Shown here in pieces: positions 35,194 to 46,730 of a stretch of 64,000 nt of DNA (the stretch's first letter is position 1; every line of letters starts with the position of its first letter). The stretch is taken from the NCBI GenBank assembly GCA_963691815.1, contig OY829656.1:2346602-2410601 (forward strand). The letters are read 5' to 3'. The position numbers were made by a program, and so were the translations under genes. The DNA comes from Echiichthys vipera (Eukaryota; Chordata; Actinopteri; Perciformes; Trachinidae). Below the pieces are notes generated by a model that saw only the letters and a program-made list of their open reading frames with translations, was not told the DNA's origin and did no database searches.

Positions 35194-36741
35194 GGCCACT
35201 GACGGACTGTTTTCATAAGTGTCTGTTGTTATTATGGGACGATGGAGAAGTCTCATTCTCAAATCCTGCAAAATGACACGTTGCGTAAAGACAGCCTAAA
35301 ATATCAGCCGCTGATCCCAGAGGCTGAATCGTCATCAGGTCGACAGCCAATGGGAGATTGAGTCCAACTCGGCACGAGACCAACACAAGTTCAAGACTTC
35401 AGAATATTGGTCTTGAAAGCGGGTTCGAGTCCTGCAGCTCTGGAAGCAGCATGACAGCATGTAACTGAAGCTCCTGATCGTTAGATTCTGTATAAACAGC
35501 AGATGGTTTCTGTTTCACCACATTTTCAGAGTTCAGGTTTTCAGCCGTTGGAAACCGGGCGGATAACTCTGGATGAAAGCGCGGAGGCAGAACTATTTCC
35601 TCCCAGCTGTGACACGTGTAGTTATTGTCATTAACCCCGGACACGTCGCCATGTGCAAACGCTCTTCTCTCAACACTGACACAAGACAGTCAAATACTGA
35701 TATTGTTTTCCTGGTGTTTGATGGATTATATTGCAAGCCTTAAGAGGACAAAGGAGAAATTATTCCACGCTGTAAGACATCGAGTCAGCATCGTTATAAA
35801 AGATTAACCGAGCCCAGACGACTCAACATGAGGAAACTTCCCTCAAACAGAAACGATGGGAGGCTCTTGTTCCATGAGTGCCTATAATTGCACGTCTCCA
35901 GAGGACTGAAAAGATGTCTTTGACGGAAAAAACCACCTGGAGAGTATTTTAGGTTCATCTTTTATGTGTCCTGGGGAATCTCCGCAGACCACACGTCCAC
36001 ATGAATTCATACATAGCATTGTGATGGATGCTGAGAGTGTTTGTTCTCACAGAGAGGGGGATTTAAAGACTTTGAGGCTTGAACGCAGACGCTGCGGACG
36101 GTAGCCTCTGAAAGGAACCTCAAAGGGAAGCTCGGGGGATGGCCTTGTCTACTACTGTGCAAGAAGATACGGTATTCATCCATATGGAAACACGGCGTGG
36201 TGACATGAATCATGGATCAGATGCTGGGTGGCCACTGCAGCATGTGTGTGAGTGTGTGTACTCGTGCTTACATGTCGAACCTGTCTCCTAAAAATGATTA
36301 TTTAACACTCATTTGTTCTCCCAACTATGTCGTAGTGGGAAATGCAGTCGCCGCCTGGGTTTTGTTCACAGATGTTTTTCATGTGACGGGGTGTTTAAAG
36401 TTGTAGAGAGGTGGTCTGTGTGTATCGTTGACGTTGGAGACCGTGGGTTTGTATTTCCAGTGCTTAAACACGACCATAAGTAGTTTATCATTGCTGTGGT
36501 TGCTACAAGTGGATGTTGTATTGGAAGAATGTCAGGAGAACAAATTATATGAATCAGAACAACAACCCATCCTCGTCCCAACTCACGTACAGCTGTTTTG
36601 TCAGGGTCCTACGCCGTCACGCTCAAAGACTGTGTAAAAAATGGATGTGGCCTCTCCGTTGGGGTCTGTTCTCTCAACTTGATCCAATCATATTCACCTC
36701 TGGGAGCCGCCATCTTGTCAGACTTTGATCTCTGATCGCTA
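35194..36741. other. Non-coding stretch with one minus open frame
   Basis: The minus frame 35399-35644 (81 codons) is not low complexity, but has no recognised domain or splice context. Nothing else recognised. Confidence 0.4.
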
Positions 36742-37010
36742 ACATCACTTTCATCTTTACGTAGCTGTAACCGCTAACGCTAACGGCTAACGGTAACTGT
36801 CATTCAAACTCATCTGCAATACTTGTTTTTATGGTGCGAATGCCGGAGGGGATGAGTTCAAACAGGCTCAAACCGACTCCGGTTTCCGGTCTTCAAGCCT
36901 CGCTTGGCAACAAACCTGGCAACCCGACTGCTAGAATTATTTTTTGTTGTTGCGACTACATTCTTGAGACACTAGATTGCGGTGTTCTGCTCATTCTCTG
37001 TATTCAAACG
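36742..37010 (+). repeat. Dispersed repeat shared with 23990-24235
   Basis: Same landmarks as the copy near 24 kb, in the opposite orientation: GCTAACGCTAACGGCTAACGG, TTTTTATGGTG, AACCTGGCAAC, TTTTTTGTTGTTGCGACTAC and GTGTTCTGCTCATTCTC. Confidence 0.6.
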
Positions 37011-37159
37011 TTAAGTTTGTGGATGTTTCTTAAGTGACGCTGAGTAAGTGTCAGAGTGTGAACATCAACACTCACAGATGATCAAAGATCACACCGAGAC
37101 GACACGGACTAGACTAAGAAGAGGAGGATAGGGTACAAATAGTGAATGAGCACAGTCTG

Positions 37160-38136
<977 letters not shown>

Positions 38137-38183
<47 letters not shown>
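38137..38183. repeat. Poly(C) plus (CA)n at LINE junction
   Basis: Seventeen C then about 15 CA units, directly abutting the 5'-truncated LINE. Confidence 0.95.
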
Positions 38184-38185
<2 letters not shown>

Positions 38186-39270
38186 CGTAAGCTTGATGCC
38201 ATCACCCCCCTCCTCAAGAAGCCTGGCCTCGAGTCTGACGACCCCAACAACTTCAGACCCATCTCCGACCTCCAAGTCTTCTCAAAACTACTGGAAAGAG
38301 CCGTCTCAACACAACTCAAGCAATACCTCCTCTCCAATAACCTGTACGAAACATTCCAGTCCGGATTTCGAACCCACCACAGCACCGAAACAGCTCACCA
38401 ACGAGCTCTTCCTCTCCTCTGACTCCGGCTCCCTCACCATTCTCCTCCTCCTCGACCTCAGTCGTGCCTTTGACACCGTCAATCACTCCATCCTCCTCAG
38501 CCGTCTGCGACCCATTGGCATTATTGACTCCGTCCTCTCCTGGTTCACCTCCTACCTGTCTGAAAGATTCCACTACATCTCCATCAACAACCGCAAATCC
38601 CACTTCCCCTCTGTGTCACATGGAGTCCCTCAAGGCTTAGTGCTTGGTCCAGTGCTTTTCATTCTGTACATGCTCCCACTAAGTCACATCATTCGCCGCC
38701 AAGGTCTTCACTTTCACTTCTATGCCGACGATACCCAGCTGTACATCACCACCAAAGCCCTTACTCCCGCCATTCTCTCTACCCTCACCGACTTCCTCAC
38801 CGACATCAAAACCTGGATGAACCACAACTTCCTGAAACTCAACAGCAATAAAATGGCAATCATCATCTTTGGCCCAAAATCCATCCTCCCCACCTTCCAG
38901 AACTACTCCCTCTGCATCAATGGTCACTCGGTCACTCCCTCTTCCCCTGGTCAGAAGCCTAGGCATCATTATGGACGCCACACTCTCCTTCAAGTCACAC
39001 ACTCACACACTCTCTCTTCCTCAGTCGCCAAAACACTCGTCCACGCCTTCATCACCTCCAGACTCGACTACTGCAGCAGCATCCTGTACGGCCTCCCCTC
39101 CCCTGCACTTCAAAAACTGCAATATGTACAAAACTCGACCGCCCGGCTGCTCACTCACTCCCCCTCCGGAGCACACATCACTCCCGTCCTCTGTGAACTT
39201 CACTGGCTTCAAAAACAACAACGTATCAACTTCAAGATCCTCCTCACCACCTACAAAGCCCTAAACAGCA
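38184..39270 (+). pseudogene. LINE reverse transcriptase fragment (L2/CR1-like), frameshifted
   Basis: The sequence encodes part of a non-LTR retrotransposon ORF2. It first reads in one frame (KLDAITPLLKKPGLE, NNFRPISDLQ), shifts near 38390, then continues in the frame of 38396-39434. RT motif A is DLSRAFD (about 38455), motif B HGVPQG (about 38620) and motif C YADD (38721-38732). A second frame disturbance lies near 38945-39010, where SLGIIMDATLSF is readable only in another frame and roughly 25 expected residues are missing. The usual LDYC and ARLLTH segments follow. Similarity stops near 39270. The endonuclease and 5' part are absent. L2-like is by eye; CR1 or Rex/Babar is possible. Confidence 0.88.
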
Positions 39271-40119
39271 CCCGTGACGAAGTGACGAGCTTCTCCCCCC
39301 GTCACTCATACACACAGGCGCTCACACTTCACAGTAGCCTGGCGCAGCAGCTCCAGCTGGACCAAGGCCGTTTAAGCAGCCTAGCTCTGCTGCCATTGAG
39401 AGGACACTGGTCACGTCCCTGGAAAAGACGCTGAGTTGGTACGACACATACTACATTTATGATGTAGGCTGGAAAAGTGAGCTTCCCCTCCTTGAAAGAC
39501 CAGCAGCCGCCACTGCTCAAGTTGAAAGCATGGACTGGAGGCTCTGCAGTGTTTGTTTTGAACCACGTATTCTCTAACAAAGCTGCATGTTTATATGCAT
39601 GCAGTTTGATAAATGAGAGTAATTGTTCCCTGGGCTTTCATGGCTGAGTGTTTGACCTCTTGCACACAGTAAATCTCCTGCAACATCTGTCAGTGAGCTC
39701 CACGCTGGCTTCAGGGAGGGTGATGGAGATGGTGCGGGGGTAATAGTTCACTCACCATGATTCATTGCTTCTATGCGGATTATTAATATGCTGAAATGAG
39801 TTACATCAGAGCAAGGTCGGTGTGCCATTTAGCTGTTTCACGGACGCTGTGTAATGAGATTACAGTATCTATCATTAACCAATTTGTAACTGGATGTTTC
39901 AGTGGATTTGACGATGTAAGTTTGTGAGTTCGATGACACTTTGGCGTGGAAGGGTGTGATCAGTGTTACTGTTTACCTTCAGCAGCATGTTGCCTCCATA
40001 TTTATACAAGCTCACATTCATATTCCACAGTCTGAAGTTCAGTTTAGACCAAAGATTTGCAACGGTACTTCACAAATACCCGGCAGTGACCAGGCGAAAC
40101 TAACCAGTGAGCCTCCTTA
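39271..40119. other. Non-coding stretch, possible conserved element
   Basis: Unique-looking DNA. Around 39760-39900, TAAT/ATTA-rich sequence might be regulatory, but nothing in the window alone proves it. Confidence 0.35.
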
Positions 40120-40738
40120 GGGCGCACTCACACTGTCCTTCCGCACTGCACCCCGGGCTTAAAGGTACTTGTCCCCCCTCCCTCTCCCCCCGCGCCCCAG
40201 GCCGTTTGTACTCACACTACCTGGGCCTCGGGCAAATGCTTCTTGCTGCCTATACATCATCACGCCGTAACACGTCACACGCATTAATGACGTCATGGCG
40301 ATGCGTGGCTTTGTTTCCAGATCTTTCCGTAGACCTCGGAGTTTTTGTGCGTCTTGTCGACTGTTTTTTAATCTTTTCATCGACCAAATCTGCAGTAAAC
40401 ACTCCACCTCCGCATCACACCAACGTGAACCTTTCACCGCCATTGTTTTAAATGTCCGCGCATGGTCCCTCCTTCTTTTTTCTACGTCCCAACAGGCGCA
40501 CAGGAAATGACCTCAGAACCGCTGTAGGCAAGGTGCTTGAGCTCGTACACGTGCACGCGCTCGTGCTCGTACATGTGCAAACGCGCTCTACAAAAGCCCA
40601 CCTCTCTCAGACGGGCCGTGGACGGCTTGCTGGCCACAGTTATGCGCAGAGCGGTTGCACTCACATTGGTCAAACGCACTAGACTTTAGCTGAAAAACCT
40701 GTTTTGGCCCGGTGCGGAAGGACAGTGTGAGTGCGCCC
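40120..40738 (-). mobile_element. Harbinger-like MITE, full-length, 619 bp
   Basis: Ends GGGCGCACTCACACTGTCC and GGACAGTGTGAGTGCGCCC are perfect inverted repeats over 19 bp. TTA flanks both sides (40117-40119 and 40739-40741), as expected for PIF/Harbinger elements (TWA). It carries the minus-strand SANT-like frame and subterminal GTACACGTGCACGCG-type repeats. Probably among the youngest copies. Confidence 0.93.
40159..40443 (-). CDS. MITE-borne SANT/Myb-like open frame, 94 codons
   Basis: Starts MAVKGSRW as in the other copies, with substitutions KRLKN and MTSLM. It extends further than most because the distal sequence stays open to GDKYL. The distal part is GR-rich and comes from the GC-rich subterminal block, so only the first ~30 residues have any domain resemblance. 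Confidence 0.35.
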   Translation of the reverse strand: MAVKGSRWCDAEVECLLQIWSMKRLKNSRQDAQKLRGLRKDLETKPRIAMTSLMRVTCYGVMMYRQQEAFARGPGSVSTNGLGRGGRGRGDKYL

Positions 40739-40968
40739 TTAATCACACCAAGGATCTCCACTACATCACACTGGGCCTACTTGCTATTGACAGAACATCC
40801 CTGACACCCTCCTTTGTGTATCTAAACCCTGCTTGTGTGTTCCACTGAGCAAAGACGTCTCACAGCAGAGGTGACACCATCGTCTGAACACCTCCCCCCG
40901 TCCTCCCCCTCAAGAGAAGGACACGTCTGATTCACTCAAAGTGCCGCTGTCATGTAGCAGTTCTGTAA
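40739..40968. other. Unique non-coding stretch
   Basis: No features recognised; it directly precedes the exon-like frame. Confidence 0.4.
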
Positions 40969-41218
40969 TCTCTCTGTACAAGAGGTCGATATGAGCAGTC
41001 GGCCGCGCTGCCTCTCTCTGCCCACGCTCCACTGTCTGCAGTGCCTCATAAGGACCGTGCAGGGCTGCTGGATGAAAGTGCGGTCAACATGTTGGAGGAT
41101 CACAAAGAGAGCCTGGTTCTCACACAGGACAAAGGAACCAGCCGCCCCCTCTCCCCTCAGCCTTCCACCTTTGTTGAGGTCATCATCGCGCGGACCTGCA
41201 CGCCTGAGCCTCTCTGCT
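40969..41218 (+). other. Exon-like open frame, unidentified
   Basis: An 82-codon open run follows a TAA at 40966 and ends at TAA (41216-41218), with a pyrimidine-rich TCTCTCTGTACAAG resembling an acceptor at 40971-40982. The translation (segments DRAGLLDESAVNMLEDH and PSTFVEVIIARTC) is compositionally normal, with G/C-biased third positions. A donor-like CCA|GTACGT lies at about 41231, but outside the frame. I do not recognise the protein. It could be a terminal exon, a retropseudogene piece or chance. Confidence 0.3.
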
Positions 41219-41503
41219 AAAGCACGAGCCAGTACGTAAACCAGGAAGCGACTGCATCACAGGTCTTAATGCTCTACCTCTGTGCTTCGGTTCTGTGTCA
41301 CATTTAGAGTAGGGGAGAGCGGGGTTGGTTGGTCCTTTCAAGGTAACAGGAACAAAAATGTTACGTTATGTTTCTTCACATGAACTCATCGACTTTTGCA
41401 GCTCACTGACTTTTCTGTTTCTGGTGAGGGGAACATTTCAGTTTTATAGCATCAAAAGTAAAGAAATATGTCTTTGGACTAAATGTATTAATAAGAATTA
41501 TTA
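41219..41503. other. Non-coding stretch, nothing recognised
   Basis: AT-rich DNA before SINE-3. Confidence 0.5.
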
Positions 41504-41557
41504 CTTTATTAATCCAGCAAGGGGAAATTCAATTTTTTCACTCTGTTATTATACAGG

Positions 41558-41632
<75 letters not shown>

Positions 41633-41875
41633 CCCGAAATACACAGACACACACACATGCAGGCCCGAAATACACACACATGCACACACAGGACCTATAA
41701 ACATGCAATTAATGGAGAGATGTCAGAGCGAGGGGGCTGCCAATGGCTCAGCGCCCCGAGCAGCTGGGGGTTCAGTGCCTTGATCAACAGCACCTCAGCA
41801 GTGCCCAGGAAATGAACTGGCACCTCTCCAGCCACCAGTGCACGCTCTATTCATGGTCCACGCAGGGACTCGAAA
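41504..41875 (-). mobile_element. SINE-3 carrying a CA microsatellite
   Basis: Minus strand: B-box-like TTTCGAGTCCCTGCGTGG, AGGTGCCAGTTCATTTCC, the GGGGCGCTGAGCC region, CATTAATTGCATG, and the terminal AAATTTCCCCTTGCTGG. The A-box end is missing. The CA array at 41561-41630 and CAGGCCCGAAATACACA repeats lie within the element. Confidence 0.8.
41561..41630. repeat. (CA)35 microsatellite inside SINE-3
   Basis: Pure CA, at the same relative position as the tract at 46671-46728. Confidence 0.95.
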
Positions 41876-42689
41876 TTGTGTTAGATAGAGATATTTGTAA
41901 TGTGTTGTCTTCTACATAATAGACTCAGGAATCAGCTACATGTTGATATAAGATGTGAAAGTCTGTGAGCAGTGATGGGAGCTGGAGAAGATAACGTAAT
42001 TATAACATTTTCATAACTGTGCCAAAGCTTATAAGAGCTGAAAATGAGTTTAAAATCTCAGTTTGCACGTCTGCAGCACAGTGACTGCTGCTTCACTGTG
42101 TGTGGCTGAGCTGACCACGGAGGGACTCCACTGCATAATGACTCCAGCTCCAGGAGTCTGTGTTTGTCGGTGCATGTGCTAAACACTGCTGCTCCACAAC
42201 ACTCGGCTGTAGTGGCTGCTCTGTGTCCGCTGCAGCCCCGCTGGGTGTGTTTGTGTCTAATCAGGAAACAATGGTAGAGCCGCTGCTAGTCTTTCTGAAT
42301 CGACAAGTCCATGCTGACTTGGCCGTGCACCGCACTGAGGGAGACTCTGTATTACAAGCACAACCAGATGAGGAGCAAGTGTCTGTATGAACGTCTGTTA
42401 TTAGGATGGATCATAACTCCGTGCACCTCCATGTAGGGCTGCACGGTTATTTGGGGCGATATTAAGATCATGATTATAAAACATGACACTCCGACTCTGG
42501 GAAGATCGTGCACTCACTGGAAAATAAGTATTTCTGACAATGGATTTTCTTCAGATTTAAATATAATTTAGCTGAAAAACACATTAAAATATATATAAAT
42601 ATGAAGAAGACTAAATATTAGACTTCTTCTGGCCGAAATGTGTTTCCTCAGGAGGGGGGCTGGAGTCTCCCTTAGAGAGAGGGGGAGAA
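41876..42689. other. Non-coding stretch with a hAT-like terminus
   Basis: TAGGGCTGCACGGTTATTTGG at about 42434 resembles a common teleost hAT-like terminal sequence, followed by a decayed ATTAAGATCATGATTA interior. Otherwise nothing recognised. Confidence 0.35.
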
Positions 42690-43013
42690 GTTCAGCATCC
42701 GTGAGGAACTCGGAGTAGAGCCGCTGCTCCTTTGTGTTGAAAGGAGCCAGTTGAGGTGGTTCAGGATCATCTGGTAAGGATGAACCCTGGGCGCCTCCCT
42801 AGGGAGGTGTTCCAGGCACGTCCAGCTGGGAGGAGGCCTCGGGGAAGACCCAGGACCAGGTGGAGAGATTAGATCTCCACACTGGCCTGGGAACGCCTCA
42901 GGATCCCCCAGTTAGAGCTGGTTAATGTGGCCCGGGAAAGGGAAGTTTGGGGTCCCCTGCTAAAGCTGCTGCCCCTGAGACCCGACCCCGGATAAGCGGA
43001 TGAAGAGGTGATG
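42690..43013 (+). pseudogene. LINE ORF2 C-terminus and 3' end
   Basis: The segment encodes, with frameshifts, the LINE C-terminal pattern EPLLLCVERSQLRWF, followed by a GGRPRGRPRTRW-like basic block. It ends in CGACCCCGGATAAGCGGATGAAG, a typical LINE/SINE 3' end in teleosts. A second copy in reverse lies at 51175-51440. Family likely non-LTR; clade not resolved. Confidence 0.7.
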
Positions 43014-43810
43014 GAAGTCTAAATGAAATATAGATCCGTTTAAATAAATATAAAAAAATAAAATAATAGAAATGAAAAGAATGGATCACATGTTGTAGTG
43101 CTTATGGACTAAAGCTAAAGACTTTGCTAAAGATGTGAAAGGCCAGCTGAAATGTCATCATGCATTGCTATGATGGCAATAAAGATTCATTTATTCATAT
43201 ATATTCGACATTTTTTGTTTATTAACTATATTCAATATATTCCAGTCCGTAAACGGGTGAACTGAAACCGCAGTAAAGAGTTAAACGAGAGCATCATTGT
43301 GGAAGGAGCTGCAGCACAAAGAGCATTTTAGCTCATAGTTAAAAAACAAACGTTACCCAGCCTTAACGGACGACTTTGCGTTGGTTTTCAGTGCAATTAG
43401 ACAGGATTATGTCTGTTTTCTGTCTTTCCCCGGGTCCTTTTGGATCTCCTGAAAACGTGCGGCGAGCTAAAAGGACAATTCCCGTCCATGGTCGACCTAC
43501 ACACCTTTGCCCGATTATAAAGTCATCTTTGATTTCCCTCTCTAACTCTCTAAGGCAGGACAACATAAATGCAACTTTTCTCCCAGTTTGTTTACAGTAT
43601 CTGCATCCTGTTGTGTATCCGCACACACTCCCACACACCCGCAGCAGAGCCTCGGCAACCGTGATGCCAGAGGGGTCGGAGGGCCAAAGCAGCGTTAGCA
43701 TCGTGGATTTGCAAATGAACACACTCCGTTATCTCCCTTGTGTGTGTTTGTGTGTCTTCTTTGGTGGTGTGTATTTCTGTGTGCGCCCGTGTTTGTGTCT
43801 TTTTGCCGAC
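43014..43810. other. Probable intronic sequence
   Basis: Unique-looking DNA downstream (minus-strand sense) of the exon candidate. AT-rich 43020-43210. Confidence 0.4.
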
Positions 43811-43906
43811 CTGTAGCAGCTCCTCCTGGTCGCCGCCCACCTCCAGCGCTACAGCAACCGAAGCGAAGGGACGACTGGCCATCTGCTGTCGCTCCCTCAT
43901 CAGCTG
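43811..43906 (-). CDS. Candidate internal coding exon, 96 nt, unidentified gene
   Basis: On the minus strand a strong acceptor (a pyrimidine tract TTTCTTTCTCTCTGTCTCAC, then CTGCAG) precedes 32 codons reading QLMRERQQMASRPF then ASVAVALEVGGDQEELLQ. It ends in CAG before GT (GTCGGC, a weak donor). The exon is in phase 0 and a multiple of three, so it could be skipped without a frame change. The acceptor is a NAGNAG (CAGCAG), so inclusion of one Gln could vary. Composition (charged N-part, coiled-coil-like ERQQ, helix-forming C-part) fits a cytoplasmic scaffold-type protein, but I cannot name it. Neighbouring exons were not found in the window, which suggests large introns. Confidence 0.5.
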
Positions 43907-44196
43907 CTGCAGAGTGAGACAGAGAGAAAGAAAGGGTTTTTGTTCAACATGGTCTTCTGAGGAGAACATTCGACGGTGCATCCTGATAAAACTCAGAAAC
44001 AGTCATGGACAGTCGGTCACTGAGCAGCTCTACTGGGACCAACTGGACCGCCCGTCCTCATTCACTGTTCGCTCATGAAGACGAAAAGTAGTGCACTTTA
44101 TTTATTACTGTAAACATGACGCCTGAAACAAAAGAAAATCAGGTGACGCAGCATAAGAGCGCTAAAATCTACGTAGGGAGGAGAGTCGGGATGGTG
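43907..44196. other. Probable intronic sequence with an old repeat fragment
   Basis: Bases about 44118-44190 (AAATCAGGTGACGCAG, AGAGCGCT) resemble 46370-46440, part of an old dispersed repeat. Confidence 0.4.
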
Positions 44197-44345
44197 AATT
44201 CAATTAAATTCCATTTTATTTACAGCGCTTAATCATAACAAAAGTTACCTCAGGACACTTCACTATAGAGCAGGTCAAGACCACACTTGACTTATGCATG
44301 AGACCCAACAATTCCCCCATGAGCAGCAACAAAATGCACTATCTT
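44197..44345 (+). repeat. Dispersed ATTCAATT / AGGACACTT repeat, left part
   Basis: Same family as 16955-17185; interrupted by SINE-1 and resumed at 44690. Confidence 0.65.
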
Positions 44346-44371
44346 TAATAATAATAATAATAATAATATTA
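44346..44371. repeat. (AAT)n microsatellite at SINE junction
   Basis: AAT repeats lie on the left of the SINE-1 copy and a second AATAATAATT run follows it at about 44656-44675, as if an AAT target was duplicated. Confidence 0.85.
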
Positions 44372-44655
44372 TTGGAGTTTGCATGTTGTCCCCGTGTCTG
44401 CGTGGGTTTTCTCCGGGTTCTCCGGTTTCCTCCCACAGTCCAAAGACGTGCAGGTGTTCGGTTCATTGATGACTCTAAATCACCCGTAGGTGTGAATGGT
44501 TGTCTGTCTCTGTTCGTCTCTATGTGTCCTGTGATAGACTGGCGTCCTGTCCAGGGTGGACCCCGCCTCACGCCCAATGTCAGCTGGGATCGGCTCCACC
44601 CCCCCACCCCCCGCGACCCCAACAGGGACAAGAGGATGAAGATGAATGAGTGAAA
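44372..44655 (+). mobile_element. SINE-1, 5'-truncated, inserted in another repeat
   Basis: Starts at GGAGTTTGCATGTTG and has no tRNA-like head. The body is complete to GACAAGAGGATGAAGATGAATG. Confidence 0.9.
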
Positions 44656-44689
44656 AATAATAATAATTATTATTAAACCCAGTATTAGT

Positions 44690-44830
44690 CCAGCAATCTT
44701 GTGCACAGAGTTGCGATGAAAACCTTCCCGTCAACAGGCAGGGACATCAAACAGACTGAGTTCTATGGAAAACGGGCATTCGTCTGGACCGGTTGGGTCC
44801 CAAAACAGGACCGGACTTTCCCCTGGAGGA
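44690..44830 (+). repeat. Dispersed ATTCAATT / AGGACACTT repeat, right part
   Basis: Continues with GATGAAAACCTTCCCG, ACAGGCAGGGACATCAAACAG and TCTGGACCGGTTGGGTCCC. Confidence 0.6.
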
Positions 44831-44940
44831 CCTGGAGGCGCTCATGTCCTGAATGAACTGAGACAAACCACCACCTTTTTATGATCTGTGTCTAAACTCA
44901 GCTGTCAACTTTGGGGGCCTAAAATTCCTAAAGTTAAACC

Positions 44941-45017
44941 GTCACGGTGCCGTACTGGTCACCGTGCGGTACTGGTCACCGTGCCGTACTGGTCACCGTG
45001 CCGTACTGGTCACCGTG
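44941..45017. repeat. 17-bp tandem repeat, about 4.5 copies
   Basis: Unit GTGCCGTACTGGTCACC, near-identical copies. Confidence 0.95.
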
Positions 45018-45447
45018 GAGAGAATATGTTGAACTAGAGGTAAAATCTTGTTAGACTGGATGCGTGGTTTAAATGGTAGTCATAGAATGAGAGAAGAAGA
45101 AGAAGAAGAAGAGAGAGTTGCTCTTTTTCTACCTTACACCCGACTGAACTGCAGATTTCACACAGCAACCAAATGGTACACGTCTGCTTTTCTAAAGGAT
45201 AACGGCGTCTGATTAAAGAGGAAAGGAAGGTTAAAAGGATGTCGGGAGGAGAAAGAGCTGAAGAGTGATGGAGACACGTAGGGAAAAGGAAGATAGCGGG
45301 GAAGGTAGGAGACGGAGGAAGAAGTAGAAAGAGACAGTAGAGGAAAAAAGGAAAGGATGAAGGAGGAGGAGGAGGGGGAGCAGATCAAAGCAGAATGGTT
45401 TATAGACACACAGGAGGAAGTCTACGAGGTGGGTAATGGCAGGTGGT

Positions 45448-45498
<51 letters not shown>

Positions 45499-46400
45499 AA
45501 GTGTGTGTGTGTGTGTGCGGAGGAGGGGGGCGGGCAAACTTCATTAATGAGGAAATGTCAGATGAACAAAGGCAGATGGCGAGGCCTTTATCAGCATGAG
45601 GTCCAAAAAAAAAAAACACGACTGAGTGAAAACAAAAACAGATATTCAGCACATAAAATAAACACAACGACATACTGGGAACATGCACACCGACACACCG
45701 ACACACCGACACACCGACAACACAGCGGCATCAACAGAGATAAAACATCTCCATGTGCATCTCTACCCGAATCGCTGCGAGGACAATGAATCAAACACCA
45801 CGCTCACTGCACCCTCATCTGCCCTGCTCTCTCCATCAGAAGGCCCGTTCCCAGCTCTCTCCACTACACAGACATGTTAATGGGCTTTGTTTCTACATTT
45901 AGCTCCGGGGTGGCCACCTGTTTCACGCAAAACAAACTCAGCTTTTGGCCGATTATGCGCCGAGCTCTAATCATCAGTATGTTGCTTGTTGTTTCGGCAG
46001 AATATCAGCCTGGTGCAGCACACACACACACACACGTACGCTCGCACACACACACACGCACGCACACTCTTACATCTCTGATTGGTGAAAGCGGTGCCAG
46101 GGAGAATCTGGGCTGCAGACTGTGACCCTTACAGGAGGTAAAACTTTTGTTTGTTTATAACCTGAGATGATTGTTCTCAAAGAGGAGGAGCATGAAACTA
46201 ACTTTTATGTGTCAGTGTGGGAAAATCCAGCCACGGTAAACGCAGGCACACAGAGCAGGCTGTCCTCATTCTGTTGAGCAGGCTAACCCTAACCCTACAA
46301 ATGGTAAAGCACTGAAACTCTGCGTAATCCGCCCGTTTTATATCGTAGAAATCACGTCCGGAGCGAAGAAGGAAATCAGGCGACGTAGTTTAAGAGCGCT
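45018..46400. other. Non-coding stretch with short repeats
   Basis: Contains a GAA run (45092-45114), (GT)n at 45449-45518 with GA interruption, an 8-bp ACACCGAC array at 45687-45719, and CA/CG runs at 46021-46066. A CTAACCCTAACCCT motif at about 46283 is a short telomere-like sequence. Confidence 0.5.
45449..45518. repeat. (GT)n(GA)n(GT)n microsatellite
   Basis: Two GT blocks with a GAGAGAGAAA spacer. Confidence 0.95.
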
Positions 46401-46505
46401 GAACTCCTCGTAGGTAGGGGGGTCAGGGTGGTGGACGGGTGCCCAGGACACAGGACTTTCACCTGGGGGACCGATGTTCGTGTCCCAGAAGTACTAAAGA
46501 AACTC
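46401..46505 (-). repeat. Dispersed repeat, third copy of the 300-520 family
   Basis: Reverse complement carries AAAGTCCTGTGTCC, GAACATCGGTCCCCC-like and TTAGTACTTCTGGGACACG. Confidence 0.5.
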
Positions 46506-46636
46506 TTTGATGCTTACCCGCCATCTTTTGTTGCCTTAACCTAACTGTCAGGGTCCACTCTCGATTGAGTTGCATGCTTAGAAACCTGAGATAGTCTGTG
46601 CTTGTTATTATCTGTTTAGAAGAAGAAGAAGAATTT

Positions 46637-46667
46637 CTTTATTTGTCCCTCAATGGGGAAATTCAAT

Positions 46668-46730
<63 letters not shown>

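Noticed and set aside
35399..35644. 81-codon minus-strand frame as a gene
   Set aside because: Composition is normal, but no domain, acceptor/donor pair or repeat-family context supports it.
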